64,000 nucleotides of DNA from Paenibacillus alkalitolerans (GTDB lineage: Bacteria; Bacillota; Bacilli; Paenibacillales; YIM-B00363), in contig NZ_JAEMXM010000011.1 of assembly GCF_016482785.1 (NCBI RefSeq), positions 121,394 through 185,393 of the forward strand, read 5' to 3'. Position 1 is the stretch's first letter. Each line of letters begins with the position of its first letter. The position numbers and the translations under genes were made by a program. Positions 57,887 through 64,000 of this stretch are shown here, in pieces. The notes beneath the pieces were generated by a model. The model saw only the letters and a program-made list of their open reading frames with translations. It was not told the DNA's origin and did no database searches.

Positions 57887-60196
57887 ATGAGTGTGACGGA
57901 GAAAGATTGGCTGGAGGAGCAGGAGCGCATCGATCGGGTGATGAGCGAGATCGGCAGCCGAATCGAAGTCCTTGGGCAGCACGCCGGCGAAAAGAAGTCC
58001 GAAATTGTGGACATCCGCAAAAATTTCTGGGATGACGTGACATTCAACCCGAGAGATGAGATGGAATCGTACTTTAACATTAAGCAGCAAGCGGATGTGC
58101 TGGCGGAGCGGGAGAGAGGCTACGAGCATGCCCGAAAGCAGCTTGCTGTGCTGGCGCGGCTCAAACAGTCCCCCTATTTCGGAAGAATCGACTTTGTAGA
58201 AGATGGAGAGAAGACGGCCGAACGTATTTACGTCGGTGTCGCCTCTTTGCTGGATGAAGATGAAATTCAGTTTCTCGTCTACGATTGGCGGGCGCCGGTG
58301 TCGAGCCTTTATTACGACTATGCGCCGGGACCTGCTTTGTACGATACGCCGGGTGGAGAAATTAGCGGAGTCATGAACTTGAAGAGACAATATATCATCC
58401 GCGACGGTGTATTGAACAGCATGTTCGATACGGGTGTGACCATCGGCGATGAGCTGCTGCAGGAAGTTCTCGGCAAACAGGCAGACACGCAGATGAAGAC
58501 GATCGTCGCAACGATCCAAAGAGAGCAGAACCGGATCATCCGCAACGAACGGAGTCGACTGCTTATCGTTCAGGGAGCGGCCGGCAGCGGGAAAACGTCA
58601 GCGGCTCTGCAGCGAGTTGCGTATTTGCTGTACAGGTACCGTGATACGCTCAACGCGCAGCAAATCGTGCTGTTTTCGCCCAATCCGATCTTTAACAGTT
58701 ACGTCTCCACTGTATTGCCCGAGCTCGGGGAAGAGAACATGCAGCAGACGACGTATCAGGAATATGTGGTTTTTCGGATCGGCGGCGCGTTGGGTGTGGG
58801 GGATCCTTTTGACCAGATGGAATATGCCCTTACGGCGATGAGCGAACCTGGGTATGCGGCGCGTATGGAGGGAATTCGGTATAAAGCTTCCGCCGATTTC
58901 TTGAGCGTGATTGAACGGTATGCGTTTGCTTTGCGAGAAGAGGGTATGATCTTTAAAGATGTAACGTTTCGCGGCGACATTCTCGTATCCGCTGATCGAA
59001 TCAAAGCGGAGTTTTACACTTATGATGCGTCGATGAGAATTCCAAACCGCTTGAAGCTCGTTACCGAGTGGCTGCGTAAGGAGTTGGACGCATGCGAACG
59101 GGCGGAGAGAGAGAAATCGTGGGTGGAAGAGGAGATCGAGCTGCTCGAAGAAGAGGAGTATTTGTGGGCGCATTGGGAAGTTCAGCGGAATAAACGTGAT
59201 GCGGGGGATTCGTTTGACGAATTTGAACGGGAGCGCGATCTGCTTGCGGCGAAGGTGGTGGAGGCGGAGTTCAAGACTGTCCGCTCGCTGGTGAAGCGGC
59301 TTCAGTTCATCGATTTTCCGGCAATTTATCGGCAGTTGTTTAAGGATCCGGAGTTTGCGGCGAGGTTGTTGGATGGAGCTGTCGGGCTGCCGGAGGCATG
59401 GAGTGAAATTTGCGCGCAGACGTTGGAAGCGTTGGATCGTGCCGAGCTGGCTTACGAGGATGCGACTCCTTATTTATATTTGCAAGAGTCGATTGAAGGC
59501 TTTCGGTCGAACCACTCGGTGAGGCACGTGTTCATAGACGAGGCGCAGGATTATTCACCGTTCCAATTCGCTTTGATTCACCGGCTGTTCCCGCGCAGCA
59601 AGATGACGGTGCTCGGCGATTTGAATCAGGCGATATATCCGCATCCGGCAGCATTTGAATCTATGTATTCACTGTTCCCCGACGAGCCGGCGGAGACGTT
59701 CGTTCTGACGCGCACGTACCGGTCAACACGGCAAATCGTTGAGTTCACCAGCAGGATGATTCCGGGCGGAGAAGGGATGATTGAACCTTTCAATCGTGAA
59801 GGCGCTGCGCCGACTGTGACGCAAGCTTCCGGCTATGCCGATCTTGTCAAGAAGGTTGCTAGGTGCGCCACGAGTTTGGTTGCGGCAGGACACCGGACCG
59901 TAGGCGTTATTTGTAAAACTGCCGCCGAAAGTCGGGAGGCTTATGAAGAGTTGCGTCGCGCCGGATTGGAGGTTTCGTTGATCGGGAAGAACTCTGCTAC
60001 CTTCCAGTCCGGAGTTTCGGTCATCCCATCTTATCTCGCGAAAGGCGTCGAGTTCGATGCGGTTATCATCTACAATGCATCGCAGGAGCGGTATAGGAGA
60101 GAGAGCGAACGTAAGCTGCTTTACACCGCCTGCACCCGCGCTATGCATGAGCTTCACGTGTTTTATGTGGGGGATATGAGTATGTTTTTGTCATAA
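57887..60196 (+). CDS. helD: RNA polymerase recycling ATPase HelD
   Basis: 769 residues, close to B. subtilis HelD (774). UvrD/Rep-like superfamily 1 ATPase that pulls RNA polymerase off DNA. The N-terminal coiled-coil (1-100) includes VDIRKNFWDDVTFNP, which is HelD-specific; Walker A GAAGSGKT is at 230-237; the second ATPase lobe has DEAQDYSPFQF and TVLGDLNQAIYPH. The ATG at 57887 has GGGAG 5 bases upstream; the open frame extends to 57776 without a ribosome site. Confidence 0.92.
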   Translation: MSVTEKDWLEEQERIDRVMSEIGSRIEVLGQHAGEKKSEIVDIRKNFWDDVTFNPRDEMESYFNIKQQADVLAERERGYEHARKQLAVLARLKQSPYFGRIDFVEDGEKTAERIYVGVASLLDEDEIQFLVYDWRAPVSSLYYDYAPGPALYDTPGGEISGVMNLKRQYIIRDGVLNSMFDTGVTIGDELLQEVLGKQADTQMKTIVATIQREQNRIIRNERSRLLIVQGAAGSGKTSAALQRVAYLLYRYRDTLNAQQIVLFSPNPIFNSYVSTVLPELGEENMQQTTYQEYVVFRIGGALGVGDPFDQMEYALTAMSEPGYAARMEGIRYKASADFLSVIERYAFALREEGMIFKDVTFRGDILVSADRIKAEFYTYDASMRIPNRLKLVTEWLRKELDACERAEREKSWVEEEIELLEEEEYLWAHWEVQRNKRDAGDSFDEFERERDLLAAKVVEAEFKTVRSLVKRLQFIDFPAIYRQLFKDPEFAARLLDGAVGLPEAWSEICAQTLEALDRAELAYEDATPYLYLQESIEGFRSNHSVRHVFIDEAQDYSPFQFALIHRLFPRSKMTVLGDLNQAIYPHPAAFESMYSLFPDEPAETFVLTRTYRSTRQIVEFTSRMIPGGEGMIEPFNREGAAPTVTQASGYADLVKKVARCATSLVAAGHRTVGVICKTAAESREAYEELRRAGLEVSLIGKNSATFQSGVSVIPSYLAKGVEFDAVIIYNASQERYRRESERKLLYTACTRAMHELHVFYVGDMSMFLS

Positions 60197-60206
60197 TTAT
60201 TGTCGT

Positions 60207-60318
60207 GAGCAGTCGGGTCTTTGTACCTATATCGGGCTGCTCTTTTTGTTTTTGCGCATGTTCCGTTGCCGGTTATTTTTGGTAGTATTTTCTACCTGCG
60301 TCATTTACAATGGAAGTA
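60207..60318 (+). repeat. Terminator/promoter module, copy A
   Basis: GAGCAGTC (60207-60214) pairs with GGCTGCTC (60235-60242) and is followed by TTTTT, terminating helD. About 35 bases later comes TTTTGGTAGTATTTTCTACC (inverted repeat GGTAG/CTACC, 60281-60296) and a -10-like TACAAT (60306-60311). The same two blocks recur at 61061-61158. Confidence 0.75.
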
Positions 60319-60396
60319 AATTCGAGGCGAGCTAGGGAAAATCATACTCCGTGTTCTCGCCTTTCGTGGCGGTTCAGAATCAAGAGGAGGGTATAC

Positions 60397-61029
60397 GTGT
60401 ATATCATTTTTTCCTTAGTTATTCTTGTTTTAGTTCTTATTATTATTTTTTCCGTATGGAGAATATCATCGAGACATGTAAATGTACCGTGTCCTTTTTG
60501 GCTACGCTGGGCCGTTGAATTAGAAAATCCTTTTACAAAAAGCAATCAATCCAAACATATCATTAGCCGGCTTGATATTGAATCTGGAATGAAAGTGATG
60601 GATATCGGGTGCGGTCCAGGAAGATTAACTATACCGCTTGCAAAAGCGGTAGGTCCAAACGGTCAAGTAGTCGCCGTAGATATTCAACTTAAGATGTTGG
60701 AAGTGGTTCGAAGCAAAGCTGCGAGAGAAGATCTTTCGAATATTGAATTCGTTAATGTAGCGATGGGTGAGGGCAAGCTTACAAAACAAGGTGCCGATCG
60801 AGCCGTACTGGTTACAGTTTTAGGAGAGATTCCAAACAGAGAGTTGGCGCTAAAAGAAATTTATGACTCCTTAAAGCCTGATGGAATTCTTGCTGTAACT
60901 GAAGTCATTTTTGATCCGCACTTTCAGTCGAAAAAGACTGTATTGGATATGGTCAAACCGATAGGTTTCACGGAAGTTGGATTTTTTGGAAATAAATTGG
61001 CTTACACAGTTTATTTGAAAAAAGGCTAA
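60397..61029 (+). CDS. Membrane-anchored SAM-dependent methyltransferase
   Basis: 210 residues from the GTG, 5 bases after GAGGAGGG; an ATG at 60310 adds 29 residues without a good site. One N-terminal membrane helix (about 1-20), then a class I methyltransferase fold with motif I VMDIGCGPGRLTIPLA and VVAVDIQLKMLEVV, ending in VGFFGNKLAYTVYLKKG. Ubiquinone-methyltransferase-like by eye; the substrate is unknown. AT-richer than the core genes. Flanked by the two modules, so an independent transcription unit. Confidence 0.8.
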   Translation: MYIIFSLVILVLVLIIIFSVWRISSRHVNVPCPFWLRWAVELENPFTKSNQSKHIISRLDIESGMKVMDIGCGPGRLTIPLAKAVGPNGQVVAVDIQLKMLEVVRSKAAREDLSNIEFVNVAMGEGKLTKQGADRAVLVTVLGEIPNRELALKEIYDSLKPDGILAVTEVIFDPHFQSKKTVLDMVKPIGFTEVGFFGNKLAYTVYLKKG

Positions 61030-61060
61030 TCACCTAAGCGTCGCTCAAGGCGCGAACCAT

Positions 61061-61158
61061 GAGCAGTCCGGTCTTTGTACCTATTCCGGGCTGCTTTTTT
61101 GTTACAAGTTTCATTTATTTTGGTAGTATTTTCTACCTATGTCATATAAAATAGAAGT
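61061..61158 (+). repeat. Terminator/promoter module, copy B
   Basis: AGCAGTCCGG (61062-61071) pairs with CCGGGCTGCT (61086-61095), then TTTTTT: terminator of the methyltransferase gene. GGTAG/CTACC follow at 61122-61137 and a -10-like TATAAAAT at 61145-61152, upstream of the recombinase. Bases after the stem, the operator-like repeat and GAAGTA are the same as in copy A; the spacer differs. Confidence 0.75.
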
Positions 61159-61184
61159 ACATTTTTGTGTACTGGAGGGAGTTC

Positions 61185-62240
61185 ATGTACCATGTTTTTC
61201 GGAATGGGGAAGGTACATTGGATGTGCGATTTCCTTATTCGGAAGAGAATGTAATCAAAATAAAAATGGTTACCGGGAGGAAGTGGGTACCAGAGCGTAG
61301 AGTGTGGACAGTGCCGGATAATGAGAAATCTTGGCGAATGTTGCGGGAGCTTTTTAGAATCGAGGAAGTTTCCTCAGATGAAGGTAATGCCAAAATGCTT
61401 TCAAACTATTACGAAGCTCTAACATTAAAAGGATTAAGCCCAAAGACACGAAAATCGTATGTTGGTCACATTCGCAGATTCCTAGAATTCATCAGTAAGT
61501 CGGCGAGAGAAATAACGAGTGAAGACGTTAAACGATACTCATTACTGTTGCTAAACGACGGTTGCTCGCATTCTCATGTGAACCAATTCCTCAGTGCGTT
61601 GCTACGCTTTTCTCAGCTGGAAGGCATTGTTGGAGTAACGGTTGACGGGCTTATCCGACCGAAGCGGGTCAGTCGATTGCCGGATGTATTATCGGCTGAA
61701 GAAGTTTTAGCGGTCCTAGACGCAGTTGAGAATATCAAGCACAAGGCCCTTCTTACAATAGTGTATTCAGCAGGTTTGCGTGTGGGAGAGGTTGTTCGAC
61801 TTCGTATCAGCGACATTGATGCGGATCGTAAGATGATCCATATTCGTCAAGCCAAAGGGAAGAAAGACCGATATACGCTACTGTCCTCGGTTGCGTTGGA
61901 AACTTTGCGGGCTTACGTTCGTTCATTCCGCCCTAGTACGTGGTTATTTCCTGGTGGAGAAGGAACAGGTCATCTGACTGAACGAACTGTTCAAAAGGTG
62001 TTCGAGCAGGCTCGCCGGAAAGCAGGAATCATCAAACCATGCTCTGTACATACACTTCGGCATTCATTCGCAACCCACTTGCTCGAATCGGGAACCGATC
62101 TCCGCTACATTCAGGAGTTACTAGGTCACGCAAGTTCAAAAACTACCGAACGTTATACACATGTAAGCAAGAAAGATGTTGGCCGCATAATGAGTCCGTT
62201 GGATCGATTGTTGAAGGAGCGGGGTGACAGCGGAGCATGA
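61185..62240 (+). CDS. Tyrosine recombinase, candidate integrase of the downstream cassette array
   Basis: 351 residues from the ATG, 5 bases after GGAGGG. A 60-residue N-terminal extension (VRFPYSEENVIKIKMVTGRK) precedes a SAM-like core-binding domain (about 72-155) and the catalytic domain with Arg199, Lys224, His289, Arg292, His315 and Tyr324. The C-terminal SPLDRL after the tyrosine resembles IntI integrases, but Arg199 to His289 is 90 residues against 131 in IntI1 (Arg146 to His277), so the IntI-specific insertion is missing. It points towards the array and is AT-richer than xerC. Confidence 0.88.
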   Translation: MYHVFRNGEGTLDVRFPYSEENVIKIKMVTGRKWVPERRVWTVPDNEKSWRMLRELFRIEEVSSDEGNAKMLSNYYEALTLKGLSPKTRKSYVGHIRRFLEFISKSAREITSEDVKRYSLLLLNDGCSHSHVNQFLSALLRFSQLEGIVGVTVDGLIRPKRVSRLPDVLSAEEVLAVLDAVENIKHKALLTIVYSAGLRVGEVVRLRISDIDADRKMIHIRQAKGKKDRYTLLSSVALETLRAYVRSFRPSTWLFPGGEGTGHLTERTVQKVFEQARRKAGIIKPCSVHTLRHSFATHLLESGTDLRYIQELLGHASSKTTERYTHVSKKDVGRIMSPLDRLLKERGDSGA

Positions 62241-62287
62241 CCGCTTCTTTATCGACAGCACTGCCCACGCCTAAATGTTGAATTTCA

Positions 62288-62439
62288 CGAACCAGGTTCG
62301 CACATTCATCAACATATTAGTTGCAAGACGAAGTTCGCACATTCACATTATTTGTATTGTAAAACGAAGCAGATTCGTCTTTTCTCACAACATAAGAGGG
62401 ATAAACGAAGAGTAGGTTCGTAAATAAGACGTTATATGC
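62288..62439 (+). other. Candidate attI-like recombination region
   Basis: Four dyads of CGAA..TTCG lie at 62288-62300, 62329-62337, 62364-62378 and 62405-62421; the CGAA starts are 41, 36 and 41 bases apart. They end 10 bases before AGACGTTATATGC, whose GTTAT (62431-62435) matches the core of both downstream attC-like sites. Integrase-binding repeats next to a core site are expected for attI; binding here is inferred. Confidence 0.55.
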
Positions 62440-62497
62440 AATTGGAGCAAAAAACACAAAAAGAATTTCTTTAACGGTAACAGAAGGACCTGAAATG

Positions 62498-62536
62498 ATG
62501 AAGAGTATTAAACCCTTAACTGACAACGCGAGATGA
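62498..62536 (+). CDS. Micro-ORF of repeat copy 1 (MKSIKPLTDNAR)
   Basis: 12 codons, with a second ATG directly upstream at 62495. AAGGA lies 6-7 bases before the first ATG, the best ribosome site of the array. Its distance from the cassette start (about 65 bases) is like that of the gene in cassette 2. Copies 2-4 encode MKNLKPLTDNAR at 62579-62617, 62660-62698 and 62741-62779; copy 5 (62822-62872) encodes MKNLRPLTDNARSYEE. Whether any is translated is unknown. Confidence 0.35.
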   Translation: MKSIKPLTDNAR

Positions 62537-62970
62537 TACGAGGAATAAGTAGTTGTTTGAGCTGCGGGACTAAATTAAATGAAAAATCTTAAACCCTTAA
62601 CTGACAACGCGAGATGATACGAGGAATAAGGAGCTGTTTGAGCCGTAGGACTAAATTAAATGAAAAATCTAAAACCCTTAACTGACAACGCGAGATGATA
62701 CGAGGACTAAGTAGCTGTTTGAGCCGTAGGACTAAATTAAATGAAAAATCTAAAACCCTTAACTGACAACGCGAGATGATACGAGGAATAAGTAGCTGTT
62801 TGAGCCGTAGGACTAAATTAAATGAAAAATCTTAGACCCTTAACTGATAACGCGAGATCATATGAGGAATAAGTAGCTGTTCGAGCCGCGAATGAAAAAT
62901 CTTAAATCCTTAACTGATAACGCGAGATCAACGAGGAATAAGTTACTTTTGAAACCGCGAATCAAGGACA
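62507..62970 (+). repeat. Six tandem ~81-base repeats
   Basis: Unit starts: 62507, 62588, 62669, 62750, 62831, 62901. Copies 1-4 are 81 bases, copy 5 is 70, copy 6 decays near 62970. Copies 2-4 are nearly identical. Each unit contains AGGA, a 9-base spacer and the ATG of the next micro-ORF. There are no variable spacers between units, so this is not a CRISPR array. Confidence 0.95.
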
Positions 62971-62990
62971 TATTAAAAACAATAGTGTGA
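62892..62990 (+). CDS. Extended micro-ORF of repeat copy 6
   Basis: 32 codons: MKNLKSLTDNARSTRNKLLL followed by KPRIKDILKTIV and TGA. The first 12 residues are the repeat peptide; the tail is basic. It may be the least or most decayed member. No strong ribosome site is visible just upstream (GAGCCGCGA). Confidence 0.25.
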   Translation: MKNLKSLTDNARSTRNKLLLKPRIKDILKTIV

Positions 62991-63016
62991 AAGCAAACTC
63001 GAGGATGGCTCCAACA

Positions 63017-63168
63017 GCACATAACACCGCATTCACGCATCGGGGCTGACACCCCTCGGTCCGCAAGAGGTTTTTCGAGGAAGTGGATTCAGCGGACAAC
63101 CCCGCACCGGCTAAGATAGGATCTATCTAAGCCGATGGGGGTTCGTGAATGCAAGAGACGTTATACGC
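63017..63168 (+). other. attC-like site 1
   Basis: R'' GCACATAAC (63017-63025), L'' GCATTCACG (63029-63037), L' CGTGAATGC (63144-63152) and R' GTTATACGC (63160-63168). L''/L' are perfectly complementary. Between them are CATCGG/CCGATG, a GGGG/CCCC hairpin, TCCGC/GCGGA and CGGCT-A-AGATAG / CTATCT-A-AGCCG, so the folded form is branched. Length and layout fit a long attC. Confidence 0.72.
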
Positions 63169-63867
63169 AATACCCCAAAAACAAAAATAAAAACATCTTC
63201 TTATAGGAGAACAGAATGAAGTTTCTACAAATCATGAAATACAGAAAAAATAAAAGGAATTTATTGGAGGGTATTCAACTTGAAAAGCCTAAATTATTTG
63301 TTCCATGGGATGTAACGCCTGTAGAGTTGACGAAAATGTTTGAAGGCGCGGGTTTAAATAAAGTAACAAACGAGTATTTTACAATTGAATGTATTTCGCA
63401 TGGGGGTTTAACGCATGTTCTTGGTTTTCATTTTAATAGAAATCATTCAAATAAGTTGCATATACTTGAATTCTTTAGGAAATCGTACCCTGATTATCAC
63501 GAGTCTTTTACAGAATTCCAGAAGCATTTTGAAAAAACATATGGAAGATCGACAAAAGAATACCCAATTAATTCTGAAGGATTCCCTTCATTTGAATGGA
63601 GAATTGGAACGGAAATACGAATTCAACATTATATAATGGATCGTTTTGGGTTAGAGGAACGATTACATATACAAAAAGCAAGATAGAAGAAATTCGACTG
63701 TAGCTCGAAGAAGTGGGGTACTGCGTATAACACCGCATTCACGCATCGGGGCTGACGCCCCTCGGTCCGCAAGAAGCATTTTCGAGGAAGCGGATTCAGC
63801 GGACAACCCTGCACCGGCTAAGATAGGAGCTATCTAAGCCGGTGAGGGTTCGTGAATGCAAGAGACG
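63161..63867 (+). mobile_element. Candidate gene cassette 2
   Basis: 707 bases between cores at 63160 and 63867. It begins TTATACGC, the exact reverse complement of the R'' box GCGTATAA (63723-63730) at its other end. One gene in the same orientation fills it, 48 bases after the junction, as in integron cassettes. Confidence 0.72.
63216..63686 (+). CDS. Unrecognised cassette-borne protein
   Basis: 156 residues with AGGAG 7 bases before the ATG. Soluble, rich in Phe, His, Lys and Glu, no signal peptide or membrane helix. FVPWDVTPVELTKMFEGAGL and the C-terminal FPSFEWRIGTEIRIQHYIMD are the most ordered-looking stretches. I do not recognise a family. Markedly AT-rich compared with the core genome, consistent with transfer. 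The stop is 36 bases before the attC-like site 2. Confidence 0.8.
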   Translation: MKFLQIMKYRKNKRNLLEGIQLEKPKLFVPWDVTPVELTKMFEGAGLNKVTNEYFTIECISHGGLTHVLGFHFNRNHSNKLHILEFFRKSYPDYHESFTEFQKHFEKTYGRSTKEYPINSEGFPSFEWRIGTEIRIQHYIMDRFGLEERLHIQKAR

Positions 63868-63875
63868 TTATCTGA
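63723..63875 (+). other. attC-like site 2
   Basis: R'' GCGTATAAC (63723-63731), L'' GCATTCACG (63735-63743), L' CGTGAATGC (63851-63859), R' GTTATCTGA (63867-63875). About 85-90% identical by eye to site 1 inside. Differences largely keep pairing: the GGGG hairpin becomes GGGGC-TGAC-GCCCC, and CATCGG faces CCGGTG (one wobble). Confidence 0.72.
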
Positions 63876-63903
63876 AAGAGTCCAAAAACTGAAAGGATGA
63901 AAA

Positions 63904-64000
63904 ATTATCTTAAAGAAAACTTTATTTTACTTTATATTAAGCGTTATTATCTTTGGAGCCTTTATAAGTTTTGAATTGATAATTGATCGGGTTGACCAGT
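63904..64000 (+). CDS. Partial gene at the start of candidate cassette 3
   Basis: An open frame runs from 63904 to the window end and reads as a basic start (ILKKT) followed by a membrane or signal segment (LFYFILSVIIFGAFISF). No ATG, GTG or TTG precedes it in frame; an ATT follows AAAGGATGAAAA, so ATT initiation is possible. The ATG at 63898 is in another frame and stops within 26 codons. The gene is cut by the window edge. Confidence 0.45.
   Translation, partial: MILKKTLFYFILSVIIFGAFISFELIIDRVDQ

Larger units (their letters stand above)
62432..63160 (+). mobile_element. Candidate gene cassette 1
   Basis: 729 bases between the G|TT cores at 62431 and 63160. It begins TTATATGC, complementary at 7 of 8 positions to the R'' box GCACATAA at 63017-63024 of its own attC-like end. 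It carries no normal gene, only the tandem micro-ORF repeats. Confidence 0.65.

Noticed and set aside
62507..62970. 81-base tandem repeats as a CRISPR array
   Set aside because: The whole unit repeats; there are no variable spacers, the unit is far too long, and no cas genes are nearby.
63073..63100. Link between the GCGGACAACC in the attC-like sites and GGTTGTCCGCG of the dxr repeat
   Set aside because: The match is about ten bases in reverse orientation with unrelated flanks; chance is a sufficient explanation.
63021..63164. attC-like elements as an ordinary MITE or IS with terminal inverted repeats
   Set aside because: No target-site duplication is visible, and the bases outside the inverted repeat covary with the start of the same cassette, which a transposon would not explain. 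It remains the main alternative.

Overview
This window is chromosomal DNA of a Gram-positive bacterium of the order Bacillales, most likely a Paenibacillaceae member (Paenibacillus/Cohnella-like). The reasons are the gene order sucCD-dprA-topA-trmFO-xerC-hslVU-codY, then the complete fla/che operon, then rpsB-tsf-pyrH-frr-uppS-cdsA-dxr-rseP-proS-polC, which is the Bacillus subtilis order; Firmicute-type proteins (CodY, FliY, CheC, CheD, SigD, SwrB-like, PolC, HelD); strong AGGAGG ribosome binding sites; frequent TTG and GTG starts; and a G+C content that looks slightly above one half in the core.

Layout. 83-1675 (-): a ComM/YifB AAA+ ATPase. 2066-12652 (+): succinyl-CoA synthetase, DNA processing and topology, tRNA methylation, XerC, the HslUV protease and the nutrient regulator CodY. 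12871-43818 (+): about 31 kb of almost gap-free flagellar and chemotaxis genes, with many 4-11 base overlaps, including the rod/hook/C-ring/export genes, cheY, cheB, cheA, cheW, cheC, cheD, flhF, flhG, sigD, a FapA-type protein, a SwrB-like protein and several small unknowns. 43978-57248 (+): translation factors, UMP kinase, isoprenoid and lipid enzymes, the site-2 protease RseP, a short archaeal/eukaryotic-type ProRS and DNA polymerase III PolC. This core is ordinary and highly syntenic. Its unusual points are a 43-base tandem repeat in front of dxr with a diverged copy between rpsB and tsf, several intercistronic RNA hairpins, and the ProRS type.

From about 57.3 kb the window turns accessory and becomes visibly AT-richer after 60.3 kb: helD, a membrane-anchored methyltransferase flanked by two copies of a terminator/promoter module, and a tyrosine recombinase of 351 residues. 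Downstream of that recombinase lies the most interesting part of the window: what looks like an integron-type gene cassette array. Three core sites share AGACGTTAT (at 62431, 63160 and 63867). Two of them end long imperfect palindromes with the R''-L''-L'-R' layout of attC sites. The first bases of each cassette are complementary to the R'' box at the other end of the same cassette (8 of 8 for cassette 2, 7 of 8 for cassette 1), which is the signature expected from circular cassette integration. Cassette 1 contains six tandem copies of an approximately 81-base unit, each with a micro-ORF for MKNLKPLTDNAR or a close variant. Cassette 2 carries an unrecognised 156-residue gene. Cassette 3 begins at the window edge. 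The candidate attI region between the recombinase and the first core site contains four CGAA..TTCG dyads spaced 36-41 bases apart.
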